DNA from: Paucilactobacillus hokkaidonensis JCM 18461
GTDB taxonomy: Bacteria; Bacillota; Bacilli; Lactobacillales; Lactobacillaceae
DNA: 64,000 bases
Assembly: GCF_000829395.1 (NCBI RefSeq)
Contig: NZ_AP014680.1
Coordinates: forward strand, 2,046,001 to 2,110,000
Reading direction: 5' to 3'
Positions 1 to 7,472 of the stretch are shown here, piece after piece (position 1 is the first letter of the stretch; the number at the start of each line of letters is the position of its first letter). A program made the translations under genes and the position numbers. A model generated the notes under the pieces. That model saw nothing but the letters and a program-made list of their open reading frames with translations. It was not told where the DNA came from and did no database searches.

Positions 1-2
1 TA

Positions 3-65
3 ATTTTAGGTACCATTGTTTCAACTGTGAAAAGTATTTTTACACTATTTGGTTTATGGATTTAA
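3..65 (+). CDS. C-terminal end of an unidentified upstream gene
   Basis: An open frame enters from the left edge and stops with TAA at 63-65. Its last residues are hydrophobic with one Lys (ending KSIFTLFGLWI), which suggests the end of a membrane protein. It finishes 14 bases before the next gene, so the two could be co-transcribed. About 20 residues are too few to name a family. Confidence 0.35.
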   Translation: MLGTIVSTVKSIFTLFGLWI

Positions 66-79
66 GAAATGAGGAATAG

Positions 80-1453
80 TTGTTGGATAGCGGTCAGATA
101 CTAATTAATCTCGTGATTATTTTAATCACTTTCCTGTTTGCCGCATTTTTCGTGGCTGCAGAATTTGCGCTTGTTCAAACACGTTTGACGGCGTTGCAAG
201 AGGCCCAAGAAGAACGTGAAAAACCATCTTTGAAGATTAATCGGGCTATCAAGATGGTCACCAACCTTAATGAGTATCTTTCTACTACTCAAGTTGGTGT
301 GTCAGTCTGTGGTATTATCTTGGGTTGGTTAGGAGAATCTACCATTGAAACGATGTTGCTGGATGTAATCAATCTTTCACATCTTCCAATCGGCCAAGGT
401 GGTCTCCATGTTATCGGTGCAATTTTCGGTGTCCTGATTTTGACATATCTTGAAGTGGTATTCACTGAAATCGTGCCCAAAAACGTAGCTATTGATATGC
501 CAATGAAGGTAATGATGTTCGTCACAACACCATTGCACGTATTCCATATTACTTTCTACCCATTCGTTTGGTTACTTAACACTTCAGCTAATGGAGTTGT
601 GAAAATGATTGGTTTAAAACCAGCCGATGAGGCTGATGAAGTTCTTTCCCAAGGAGAGATTTTAAGCCTATCCAAAAATGCCGTTGCTGGTGGTGAACTT
701 GAGAAAAATGATCTGCTTTATATGCAACGAGCCTTTGACCTTAATGATAAGGTTGCTAAGGATATCATGATTGATCGAACTCAATTAGTGGTCATTGATA
801 TCAAGGATTCAATTAAAGATGCAATTAAAGTTTACTTACAAGAAAAGTACAGTCGCCTACCAGTTGTGGCCGACAATGATAAAGACAAAGTTCTGGGGTA
901 CGTTTATAACTACGATTTAATTCGCCAGTCACACACTGACCCCGATATTTCACTAAGTAAGATCATTCGTCATATTTCTACCACACCTGAATCGACACCG
1001 ATCACGGCTGTCTTGCAACAAATGATTCATAAACGGACCCCAATTGTTGTGGTTGTTGATGAATACGGTGGAACCAGTGGTATTATCACTGACAAAGACA
1101 TCTATGAAGAATTATTTGGCACCGTTCGTGATGAAATTGATGATGTGTCTGATGAAATTATTTTTAAGCAAGACGATGGATCGTACAAAATTAGTGGTAA
1201 AACCACTACTTATGATTTTGAACGTTACTTTCAAACTGAAATTAAAGAATTTGATCTCTCAGAAGTGGTTACAATCACAGGCTACATCATTGATAAATAT
1301 TCCAACATCCATGTTGGTGATATCTTTACCATTCAAGATTTTAACTTCGAAGTGCTTGATTTCGAAAACTCATACATTAATTGGTTCAAAGTAACTAAAA
1401 AAGTTGATATCAAACCAATCAATGATGAATTCACAGCTGAAACATTAAAATAA
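80..1453 (+). CDS. CNNM/CBS-pair membrane protein (HlyC/CorC-like 'hemolysin' family)
   Basis: This integral membrane protein of 457 aa belongs to the CNNM-CBS-CorC family, usually linked to divalent cation (Mg or Co) efflux or homeostasis. The N-terminal third holds several hydrophobic spans (about residues 8-30, 65-85, 100-135 and 145-165). A pair of CBS domains follows (about 220-345, with the motif DEYGGTSGIIT), then a CorC_HlyC domain to the C-terminus. The start is a TTG preceded by GAGGAA at 71-76. Length is normal for the family. The hemolysin label is historical. The transported ion cannot be read from the sequence. Confidence 0.9.
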   Translation: MLDSGQILINLVIILITFLFAAFFVAAEFALVQTRLTALQEAQEEREKPSLKINRAIKMVTNLNEYLSTTQVGVSVCGIILGWLGESTIETMLLDVINLSHLPIGQGGLHVIGAIFGVLILTYLEVVFTEIVPKNVAIDMPMKVMMFVTTPLHVFHITFYPFVWLLNTSANGVVKMIGLKPADEADEVLSQGEILSLSKNAVAGGELEKNDLLYMQRAFDLNDKVAKDIMIDRTQLVVIDIKDSIKDAIKVYLQEKYSRLPVVADNDKDKVLGYVYNYDLIRQSHTDPDISLSKIIRHISTTPESTPITAVLQQMIHKRTPIVVVVDEYGGTSGIITDKDIYEELFGTVRDEIDDVSDEIIFKQDDGSYKISGKTTTYDFERYFQTEIKEFDLSEVVTITGYIIDKYSNIHVGDIFTIQDFNFEVLDFENSYINWFKVTKKVDIKPINDEFTAETLK

Positions 1454-1458
1454 CACTT

Positions 1459-1490
1459 AAAAGCAGCTGTTTTTAGGCTGCTTTTTCTTT
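1459..1490 (+). terminator. Rho-independent terminator of the CBS-protein gene
   Basis: The inverted repeat AAAAGCAGC / GCTGCTTTT follows the stop codon closely and ends in a T-rich run. Confidence 0.8.
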
Positions 1491-1588
1491 TCACAAAATA
1501 ATTCAAAAAAAGATGTACCACTTTGAACTAATCACGGGTAGAATAATTAAAGATGATAAACTCGCTAGAATGAAAGAAGAGGGAAACT

Positions 1589-2056
1589 ATGGACCCAATT
1601 AATGTACTATATATTTCAATCGAAGGTAACACGCGCTCGTTCATGGAACGCTTGATGACTTATGCCAATCAGCAACATGCAATTGACAATGCTCATCCCG
1701 AAATCAAAGCACGTGAGATCACTGAACAAAGTGATTTCACAGACGAACGCGAGCCATTCTTTGCATCAGTACCAACCTATTTAGATGGTGGTAATGGAAT
1801 CGATTCAGGGGTTAAGGAATTAATGACAAATGTTTTAGGCGAATACATTCGCTATCATAATAACGCCCGCTTGTGTATCGGGGTGATTGGTAGTGGTAAC
1901 CGCAACTTCAATGAACAATATTGTTTAACTGCCAAACGATATGCTCGACAGTTTAATGCACCATTTATTGCTGACTATGAATTACGTGGTACTTCAAATG
2001 ATATTGAACGAATCTACAAAATTTTAATTGAACAAACCCAAGCTCAAACAAACTAG
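1589..2056 (+). CDS. nrdI: NrdI-like flavodoxin
   Basis: The 155-aa product resembles NrdI, the FMN flavodoxin-like protein that helps assemble the dimanganese-tyrosyl cofactor of class Ib ribonucleotide reductase. The N-terminus gives the phosphate-binding loop (YISIEGNTRSF). The central part carries FFASVPTYLDGG and the C-terminal half GVIGSGNRNFNEQYC, as in NrdI. It is slightly longer than the usual 130-140 aa. The RBS is a purine run (GAAGAGGGAA) before ATG. No nrdHEF genes are adjacent. The next gene is a nitroreductase 14 bases downstream, so it may have a flavin role outside an nrd operon. Confidence 0.82.
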   Translation: MDPINVLYISIEGNTRSFMERLMTYANQQHAIDNAHPEIKAREITEQSDFTDEREPFFASVPTYLDGGNGIDSGVKELMTNVLGEYIRYHNNARLCIGVIGSGNRNFNEQYCLTAKRYARQFNAPFIADYELRGTSNDIERIYKILIEQTQAQTN

Positions 2057-2070
2057 AAAGAACTGATTCC

Positions 2071-2829
2071 ATGGATACTAGTCAAACCATTCATACATTA
2101 TTAAACCATCGTAGTGTACGTAATTTTAAAGATCGAGCTCTTGATCAATCAACAGTTGATCAATTGATTTCTGTTGCCTCGCACACTGCAACATCTATGT
2201 TCATGCAGCAATTTAGCATTGTTAGCGTAACGGATCCAAACATCAAACATGCATTTGCTGAGATAACGGGACACGAACATGCTGCTAATAATGGCCATTT
2301 ATTTGTCTTTGTTGCAGATCAATACCGCAATTATTTAATTGGACAAGCAGCTGGCGAATCAACTGAATTGCTCGGCGAAGCTGATCGCTTATTTGCTGCC
2401 GTCTATGATGCCTCAATTGCATCTGAAGCTTTAACTACAGCCGCTGAAAGTATGGGCCTTGGCGCCGTTTACCTTGGCAGTATTTTAAATGAACCGCAAC
2501 AAGTTATCGATTTGTTGAAACTACCAAAATTAACCTTCCCGGCTTTTGCAGTGGCAGTAGGTTATCCGGCCAGTGTTCCAGAAATAAAACCTCGTTTGCC
2601 GTTAGAAACGATTCACTTCACCAATCAGTACCAATTACCTGATAATTATTCAGCTTTGTTAGATGATTATGACGCTAAGTTAACTGATTATTATCAACAT
2701 CGCGGTACTAACGCGCGTGCTGAAACATTTCGCCACAACATTACACGTCAGATTTCTAAGTCACCAAAACATCGACGCACGATGTTTACGGTATTACAAC
2801 GACAAGGATTTTTGCTAAATGAACGATAA
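2071..2829 (+). CDS. NADPH-dependent nitro/flavin oxidoreductase (NfsA/Frp type)
   Basis: A 252-aa nitroreductase-fold FMN enzyme. The N-terminal motif NHRSVRNFKDRALD binds FMN phosphate. The middle section, from SEALTTAAESMGLGAVYLG to FAVAVGYPA, is typical of the NfsA/FRP group that reduces nitroaromatics, quinones or free flavin with NADPH. It lies 14 bases behind the NrdI-like flavodoxin and is probably co-transcribed with it; a reductase-flavodoxin partnership is inference. A strong hairpin ends the unit. Confidence 0.88.
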   Translation: MDTSQTIHTLLNHRSVRNFKDRALDQSTVDQLISVASHTATSMFMQQFSIVSVTDPNIKHAFAEITGHEHAANNGHLFVFVADQYRNYLIGQAAGESTELLGEADRLFAAVYDASIASEALTTAAESMGLGAVYLGSILNEPQQVIDLLKLPKLTFPAFAVAVGYPASVPEIKPRLPLETIHFTNQYQLPDNYSALLDDYDAKLTDYYQHRGTNARAETFRHNITRQISKSPKHRRTMFTVLQRQGFLLNER

Positions 2830-2833
2830 ACAC

Positions 2834-2877
2834 AACACTAAAGGTCAATCCGAAAAAATGGATTGACCTTTAGTGTT
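2834..2877. terminator. Bidirectional terminator between convergent genes
   Basis: A perfect 18-bp inverted repeat (2834-2851 and 2860-2877) with an 8-base loop separates the nitroreductase gene from the convergent cupin gene. T-rich sequence follows on both sides. Confidence 0.9.
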
Positions 2878-2896
2878 TATTCTAATATTGAAACTG

Positions 2897-3244
2897 TTAT
2901 TTCAAAAAATCTGCTCTAGCAGGTGTAAAGCTATCTAACAATTCACTACCGTCCTCCATTGGAATACAACCATGGTAAACGTTGCTAGGAAAATAGATAC
3001 TATCTCCAACATGGACAATTTGAGTCTTTACTTGCCCGTCTTCATGAATAGCAAACTTGAAAGAACCTTTCAGGACGTAAGTTAGTTGTTCATGAACATG
3101 ATTATGCGTTTTAATTTCCTCGTTTGGTGTTGCCTTTTTAAAGTAAACACGTGCATTCATTATGTTGTCACTATGAGCCAACACTTTTCTGCTAGAGTTA
3201 CTGTCAATTTGATCAAGTTTGATATCTGAATCATTAAAAAACAT
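2897..3244 (-). CDS. Small cupin-domain protein
   Basis: A 115-aa single-domain cupin. The first cupin motif contains metal-type histidines (THNHVHEQ) and is followed by LKGSFKFAIHEDG. The second has PSNVYHGCIP. Such proteins are small beta-barrels that bind metal and sugar-like or hydroxylated ligands, but the substrate is not predictable. It is monocistronic, convergent with the nitroreductase and separated from it by a terminator. An extended -10 box on the minus strand (TGTTATAAC, near 3293-3301) may be its promoter. Confidence 0.8.
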   Translation of the reverse strand: MFFNDSDIKLDQIDSNSSRKVLAHSDNIMNARVYFKKATPNEEIKTHNHVHEQLTYVLKGSFKFAIHEDGQVKTQIVHVGDSIYFPSNVYHGCIPMEDGSELLDSFTPARADFLK

Positions 3245-3360
3245 TTCGTTGCCCTCTTTTTTAAATTAGTTATTTAAATGAATTTATGAATTAGTTATAA
3301 CATAATTTGTGATTACTGTGCAGTGGTTGTTGGTAACATCGGAGTATTTTAGATGTTCTA

Positions 3361-3490
3361 AAACGTGCTCACAGCCACAGAAGCTTACATGTAACAATAA
3401 AATGCCACTGATAAATGGTCAAAGTTCGACCATTTATCAGTGGCATTTTATTGTTACATTACAGCTTCTAAACGTGGCTGTTCGCACTCT
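3361..3490 (-). repeat. Polarised palindromic element A, at the stop codon of gntZ-like gnd
   Basis: A nearly fully self-complementary segment of about 130 bp. Read on the minus strand it begins AGAGTGCGAACAGCC and ends GGCTGTGAGCACGTTT. The inner helix ends in an apical GGTC...GACC loop. The TAG stop of the 6-phosphogluconate dehydrogenase gene (3489-3491) overlaps the element terminus. It could act as a terminator or 3'-end stabiliser. Confidence 0.85.
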
Positions 3491-4397
3491 ATTTTTTGTC
3501 TACTGCATGTCCACCAAATCCGTTACGTAGTGCTGCAACAACTTTACCTGTAAAGTTATCATCAGCATCACGCATTGATTCATAGCGCATCATCAATGAC
3601 AAGGCAATAACTGGTGTTGGTACCGCCATATCAAGTGACTCTTGTAAAGTCCATTGGCCCTCACCAGATGAATGCATCCGACCAAGTAAGCTATCTAGCT
3701 TAGGATCATCCGCAAATGCATCTTGTGCTAATTCCATTAACCAACTACGAACAACTGAACCGTGGTTCCATAGCTTAGCAACAGCTTCATTGTCATAGTT
3801 GTATTGACTATTTTCAAGCACATCAAAGCCTTCACCAATGGCTTCCATCATACCGTACTCAATTCCGTTATGGACCATCTTCAAGTAGTGACCTGAACCG
3901 GCAGCACCAGTGTACAAGAAACCATCTGGTTCTGAAACTAATTCAAAGATTGGACGTAGTAATTGATCAAATGCAGCTGCATCATCTCCACCAATCATGA
4001 AGTTACCACCATTCAAAGCACCGCTTTGTCCACCAGAGGTTCCACAATCGAAGAACTTCATGCCAGCATCGGTAACGATTTTGTTATGTTCTAAGGAACC
4101 CTTATAAAATGAGTTACCGCCATCAACAATTAAGTCGTCTTTGTCTAGAATTGTCGTTAATTGATGGATTGTTGCATCAGTTGGTTTACCAGCTGGTAAC
4201 ATCATCCAAGCAATCCGTGGCTGATCTAATTTAGAAACCAGTTCTTCTAGGCTGCTTGCTGGAATTGCTCCAGCCTCTTGTGCTGCTTTAACATTGTCAG
4301 TTGCCAAATCAAATCCAACAACTTCAATTCCATTACGTACCATGTTTTTTGTAAGGTTAAGGCCCATTTTTCCAAGACCGATCATTCCAACTCGCAT
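3489..4397 (-). CDS. 6-phosphogluconate dehydrogenase, short (GntZ/YqeC-like) form
   Basis: This 302-aa enzyme oxidatively decarboxylates 6-phosphogluconate to ribulose-5-phosphate. The N-terminal Rossmann motif is MIGLGKMGLN. Substrate and catalytic signatures follow: DGGNSFYKGS, FFDCGTSGGQSGAL, and GSGHYLKMVHNGIEYG with the catalytic Lys and Asn. About 300 aa marks the short, often NAD-preferring class, unlike the 476-aa paralogue at 42328. It diverges from an RpiR regulator, a likely controller, and would accept the product of the gluconokinase at 18 kb. A palindromic element starts at its stop codon. Confidence 0.9.
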   Translation of the reverse strand: MRVGMIGLGKMGLNLTKNMVRNGIEVVGFDLATDNVKAAQEAGAIPASSLEELVSKLDQPRIAWMMLPAGKPTDATIHQLTTILDKDDLIVDGGNSFYKGSLEHNKIVTDAGMKFFDCGTSGGQSGALNGGNFMIGGDDAAAFDQLLRPIFELVSEPDGFLYTGAAGSGHYLKMVHNGIEYGMMEAIGEGFDVLENSQYNYDNEAVAKLWNHGSVVRSWLMELAQDAFADDPKLDSLLGRMHSSGEGQWTLQESLDMAVPTPVIALSLMMRYESMRDADDNFTGKVVAALRNGFGGHAVDKK

Positions 4398-4509
4398 TAA
4401 AAGATACCTCTTTCTTTATCGTTAAATTTATTTACAAAATTTATTATATGCAAAAAGCTGTCAAAAATCAACCCAAAAGAATGAAAAACGTGCAAATAGA
4501 TTTTATTTT

Positions 4510-4517
4510 GTTATAAT
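4510..4517 (+). promoter_or_regulatory. Extended -10 promoter of the RpiR gene
   Basis: TG-T-TATAAT (4509-4517) lies about 33 bases before the start codon, in the shared intergenic region with the divergent dehydrogenase gene. No strong -35 box is evident. Confidence 0.55.
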
Positions 4518-4550
4518 ATTTATAGAAGAATTAAACTGGAGGATTTATTC

Positions 4551-5393
4551 ATGGCTTTACAATTAACTGAACGCATTTATTCCAACTACGATTCCTTTGG
4601 CACTAGTAGTCGTAAAATTGCTGATTTTTTATTACACAATTTAGCTACCAGTAATCATCGATCGATTCAAGCGTTGGCTGATCAAATCGATACCTCAGTT
4701 TCGACCATTTCGAGATTTGCAAAACGTTTGGGGTACGCCAGTTATCCAGAACTGCAATTGGCAATTAGTCAGCAGCTTCAACAACCCGAGAACTTATCTG
4801 CAGATATTGATCGTACCGATCCGGATATTTTAGTGGCTCAAAAAGTATTTAATTCAAATAGTTCTTCGCTTAATAAAACTTTAGATCTATTGAGTGAATC
4901 TAAACTAACCAACGCCGTATCTTTAATCCAAAAATGTCAGCGTCTTAGTTTCTTTGGACTGGGTGCTTCTGATGTCGTTGCGTTGGATGCTTACCACAAA
5001 TTTTTACGAACACAGGTTAATGCAGTCTTCAATACGGACTACCATATGGCTTTAATGCAGGCGGCTAAAATGGACGAATACGATTGCGCCATTGTCATTT
5101 CACATAGTGGTCGCAACTTAGATACTCTAAAAATGGCGCATATTCTAAAAGATAATCATGTACCAATCATTGTAATCACAAGTTTTTCATCATCTGAACT
5201 CGCCAAATTGGGAGATACTACTTTTTATTCAGTGTCAGATGACTCTAAGTACCGTTCTCAGGCGCTCTCATCCCTTATTTCACAAATGAGTATCATTGAC
5301 TGCCTTTATATGTCGGTTATGCGTGACGAAGCAGCCAACGGTAGTACTAAGCTAGATAAGATTAACAGTGTTATTAAGAGAACAAGGGAATAA
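4551..5393 (+). CDS. MurR/RpiR-family transcriptional regulator
   Basis: A 280-aa regulator with an N-terminal RpiR helix-turn-helix (about 20-65, including SIQALADQIDTSVSTISRFAKRLG split over the motif) and a C-terminal SIS sugar-phosphate domain (about 120-260, with SHSGRN). This family senses phosphosugars. Placement divergent from the short 6-phosphogluconate dehydrogenase suggests control of gluconate or pentose-phosphate flux; the effector is inferred to be 6-phosphogluconate or a relative. RBS CTGGAGG is well spaced before ATG. Confidence 0.9.
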   Translation: MALQLTERIYSNYDSFGTSSRKIADFLLHNLATSNHRSIQALADQIDTSVSTISRFAKRLGYASYPELQLAISQQLQQPENLSADIDRTDPDILVAQKVFNSNSSSLNKTLDLLSESKLTNAVSLIQKCQRLSFFGLGASDVVALDAYHKFLRTQVNAVFNTDYHMALMQAAKMDEYDCAIVISHSGRNLDTLKMAHILKDNHVPIIVITSFSSSELAKLGDTTFYSVSDDSKYRSQALSSLISQMSIIDCLYMSVMRDEAANGSTKLDKINSVIKRTRE

Positions 5394-5412
5394 AGTCAGT
5401 AATTTTCATAAC

Positions 5413-5463
5413 CAAAAAAGTATAATTAGTGATCTGCATCAGATTAACTAATTATACTTTTTT
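5413..5463 (+). terminator. Terminator after the RpiR gene
   Basis: The inverted repeat AAAAAAGTATAATTAGT / ACTAATTATACTTTTTT forms a long A/T-rich stem ending in a T run, 25 bases after the stop codon. Confidence 0.85.
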
Positions 5464-5599
5464 ATTGGCTTTATATATCACAAGTTAATTTTAGCTAGGC
5501 ATTAACCATACGTAAAGAAATTATTTTCCGCTAAAAAAATTTATTAGAATTTGCTAGTGCAATTCTAATTCAATTGTCACTGTTAACTACTGTAAGTAT

Positions 5600-5608
5600 T
5601 GATATAAT
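5600..5608 (+). promoter_or_regulatory. Extended -10 promoter of the holin-like toxin mRNA
   Basis: TGATATAAT is a perfect TG-N-TATAAT extended -10, about 100 bases upstream of the toxin GTG. This leaves a leader of roughly 90 nt. No canonical -35 is needed for this class. Confidence 0.6.
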
Positions 5609-5659
5609 AATTATCAGTAGGAATCTTAAAGGTCGGCCGGTTGGTTCTAAAGTGAGGTG

Positions 5660-5734
5660 ATGTGTATGAAATATTGCACGAAATCTAACGAAAGGAGCGA
5701 CCATCTGTGTCTAACAAAGACGCAATTACATTGA
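5660..5734 (+). CDS. Leader ORF overlapping the toxin start
   Basis: A short open frame runs from ATG at 5660 (second ATG at 5666) to TGA at 5732-5734. It overlaps the first codons of the toxin in another frame and passes through the toxin ribosome binding site. GTGAGGTG lies just upstream. Its product (MKYCTKSNERSDHLCLTKTQLH from the second ATG) has no recognisable domain. It may couple or restrain toxin translation, or be chance. Confidence 0.3.
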   Translation: MCMKYCTKSNERSDHLCLTKTQLH

Positions 5735-5808
5735 TGATCATGTTTGCGATGTTAATCGTAACCTTGATTGGAGTAATTGTAAGTATTATTATCGCAGTTA
5801 CTGCGTAA
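5707..5808 (+). CDS. Holin-like toxin of a type I toxin-antitoxin system (Hol_Tox/TxpA-BsrG type)
   Basis: A 33-residue single-pass membrane peptide beginning (GTG) SNKDAITLMIMFAMLIVTL and continuing as an uninterrupted hydrophobic helix. The polar head with an ALTLM-like patch followed by one transmembrane span is the pattern of Firmicutes holin-like toxins such as TxpA and BsrG. AAAGGAG at 5691-5697 sits 9 bases before GTG. A convergent promoter and a terminator on the opposite strand downstream fit an antisense RNA. Toxicity is inferred from the family, not shown. Confidence 0.75.
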   Translation: MSNKDAITLMIMFAMLIVTLIGVIVSIIIAVTA

Positions 5809-5825
5809 TAATAATGTTTGTTGAT

Positions 5826-5946
5826 GCATATAAAAAGCCACCTCTACTTTTCGACAGTTGGTGGCTTAATGAGTCATGAACCAGTCAGCCGTCTTTGTAA
5901 CGGTTCTACTGGAGAGGACATGTTCACGCATGTTCCCTTATTTGTA
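5826..5946 (-). ncRNA. Candidate antisense antitoxin RNA
   Basis: An extended -10 box (TGGTATAAT on the minus strand, TATAAT at 5952-5957) would start a leftward RNA near 5946. The hairpin TAAGCCACC...GGTGGC followed by TTTTTAT (about 5867 down to 5826, minus strand) is a convincing terminator. The resulting RNA of about 120 nt is complementary to the 3' untranslated part of the toxin mRNA, the layout of TxpA/RatA and BsrG/SR4. A second hairpin (CCAGT...ACTGG, 5881-5912) lies inside it. Boundaries are predictions. Confidence 0.6.
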
Positions 5947-5965
5947 TCTTGATTATACCATGGAT

Positions 5966-6026
5966 CAGTGTTCACAGCATAGCATTTAACAACTTAAGGC
6001 CTAAAACCATATGCTTTATCACACTG
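5966..6026. other. Imperfect hairpin between the toxin locus and the acetyltransferase gene
   Basis: CAGTGT-N4-AGCATA pairs with TATGCT-N5-ACACTG across a 28-base loop. It could end the toxin mRNA on the plus strand or the acetyltransferase mRNA on the minus strand. Confidence 0.4.
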
Positions 6027-6032
6027 TTTATT

Positions 6033-6683
6033 CTATCGATGAAAACTAGATCCATTCTTCAGCATATCCAAATATTCCTGTGACACCTTTCGCTGCTTGA
6101 AATAATATTTCTTGTCATGTTCATTAAACTTACGATTAACCTTAGCAGGATTACCAAAAGCAAGTACATTTGCTGGAATATCTTTGGTAACCACTGATCC
6201 AGCTCCGATGACAGCGCTATCACCAATCGTTACACCAGGTAAAATTGTGACACTGGCACCTATCCACACGTTATTACCAATTTTAACTGGAAAGCCATAC
6301 TCTCCACCCGTTTTTAATCTTAATTCTGGATCTAACGCATGCCCTGCTGTATAAATACCTACATTTGAGGCAATTAAAACATCATTACCAATTTCAATTG
6401 TTGATGTATCTAATAATGTTAATCCGTTATTAGCAAAAAAATTGTCCCCAATTTTAACATTAGATCCATAGTCTGTGTGAAAAGGTAATTCAATGAAACA
6501 ATTCTCTCCGACACGTCCAAACATTTCTTTGATAAGTTCACTACGCCGCTTTAAGTCACGGTAATTTAATCTGTTATATTCGAATAATAGGTCCCGTACT
6601 TTTAACCGCATGTCCATTAGTTCTGGTGTTTGGTGATATAACTCACCATTTAAGATGTGTTTCATTTGATCTTGGCCTGTCAT
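6033..6683 (-). CDS. Maltose/galactoside O-acetyltransferase (Maa/LacA type)
   Basis: A 216-aa left-handed beta-helix acetyltransferase using acetyl-CoA to acetylate sugars at O6. An N-terminal Mac domain (about 1-60, MTGQDQMKHILNGELYHQ) precedes hexapeptide repeats (about 75-190) that contain IYTAGHALDPELR with the likely catalytic His and VWIGASVTILPGVTIGDSAVIGAGSVV. Such enzymes are thought to detoxify non-metabolised sugars. It follows the kdg genes on the same strand but a terminator lies between, so it is likely its own unit. Confidence 0.88.
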   Translation of the reverse strand: MTGQDQMKHILNGELYHQTPELMDMRLKVRDLLFEYNRLNYRDLKRRSELIKEMFGRVGENCFIELPFHTDYGSNVKIGDNFFANNGLTLLDTSTIEIGNDVLIASNVGIYTAGHALDPELRLKTGGEYGFPVKIGNNVWIGASVTILPGVTIGDSAVIGAGSVVTKDIPANVLAFGNPAKVNRKFNEHDKKYYFKQRKVSQEYLDMLKNGSSFHR

Positions 6684-6760
6684 TACATACGCCCCTTAAA
6701 AACAATATATAGTTTATTCTACTACAAATTGGACTACTAGGAACTTTTTTAAAAGTAAGT

Positions 6761-6800
6761 AAAAAAAATGATATCCACTCAGAATTTCTGATCGAATACC
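6761..6800 (-). terminator. Terminator after kdgA
   Basis: On the minus strand a hairpin (GGTATTCGATCAGA / TCTGAGTGGATATC, partly mismatched) is followed by eight T residues. It ends the kdgT-kdgK-kdgA transcript. Confidence 0.75.
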
Positions 6801-6812
6801 ATATTTTTACCT

Positions 6813-7457
6813 TTAACTATTCTTAATTCGTTTATATTCACTAATATATTCTTCAGCATTCTTAGTAACACCAGCAAAGTCATCATTTGCAGCTGGTGCA
6901 GTCAGTCCACCACCAGCGCCAACCACCACGGCACCTGCTTCAAACCATTCATGCATATTTTGAACGTTGACACCACCAGATGGCATGACGTTCAAATAAG
7001 GGAATGGACCATGGTATTCCTTAATGGCACTAGCTCCAGCCATCGATCCAGGGAATAACTTAACCACCTCAGAACCATATTTCAAAGCAGTTTGTGCTTC
7101 TGTAATCGTAAAGGTTCCTGGTGTGTATGGAACTTGGTACAGGTTACACATTAAGGCCACTTCTTTATCAAATGTGGGACTAACAATAAAGTTAGCACCT
7201 GCAATGATGGCTAATCTAGCAGAAGTTGCATCTAGCACAGTTCCGGCACCAACCACCACATTCGTATCCTTATATTTTTCTACTAAGTCTGAAATTACAG
7301 TATCAGCATGTGGAACACTATACGTTAATTCAAGTCCTGTAACGCCGCCAGCAATTACTGCATCTGCAACTTTAACTGCCTTTTTTGGTGTCTCTGCACG
7401 AATAACGGCGATGACGCCAGTATTAACCATTTTTTCTACTAATTCTGCTCGTTTCAT
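6813..7457 (-). CDS. kdgA: 2-keto-3-deoxy-6-phosphogluconate (KDPG/KHG) aldolase
   Basis: A 214-aa class I aldolase that cleaves KDPG to pyruvate and glyceraldehyde-3-phosphate in the cytoplasm. The TIM-barrel order is clear: VIAVIRAE (strand 1), GLELTYSVPHA with the general-base Glu, VVGAGTVLD, FIVSPTFD, and EVVKLFPGS with the Schiff-base Lys. It is the last gene of the kdgT-kdgK-kdgA unit, 15 bases after kdgK, which supplies its substrate. RBS GAGGAG precedes ATG. Confidence 0.92.
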   Translation of the reverse strand: MKRAELVEKMVNTGVIAVIRAETPKKAVKVADAVIAGGVTGLELTYSVPHADTVISDLVEKYKDTNVVVGAGTVLDATSARLAIIAGANFIVSPTFDKEVALMCNLYQVPYTPGTFTITEAQTALKYGSEVVKLFPGSMAGASAIKEYHGPFPYLNVMPSGGVNVQNMHEWFEAGAVVVGAGGGLTAPAANDDFAGVTKNAEEYISEYKRIKNS

Positions 7458-7472
7458 ATCTTGTTACTCCTC

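Noticed and set aside
3309-3530. Open frame of 73 aa through element A
   Set aside because: It runs through a palindrome and an antiparallel gene end, has no ribosome binding site, and long palindromes commonly leave open frames on both strands.
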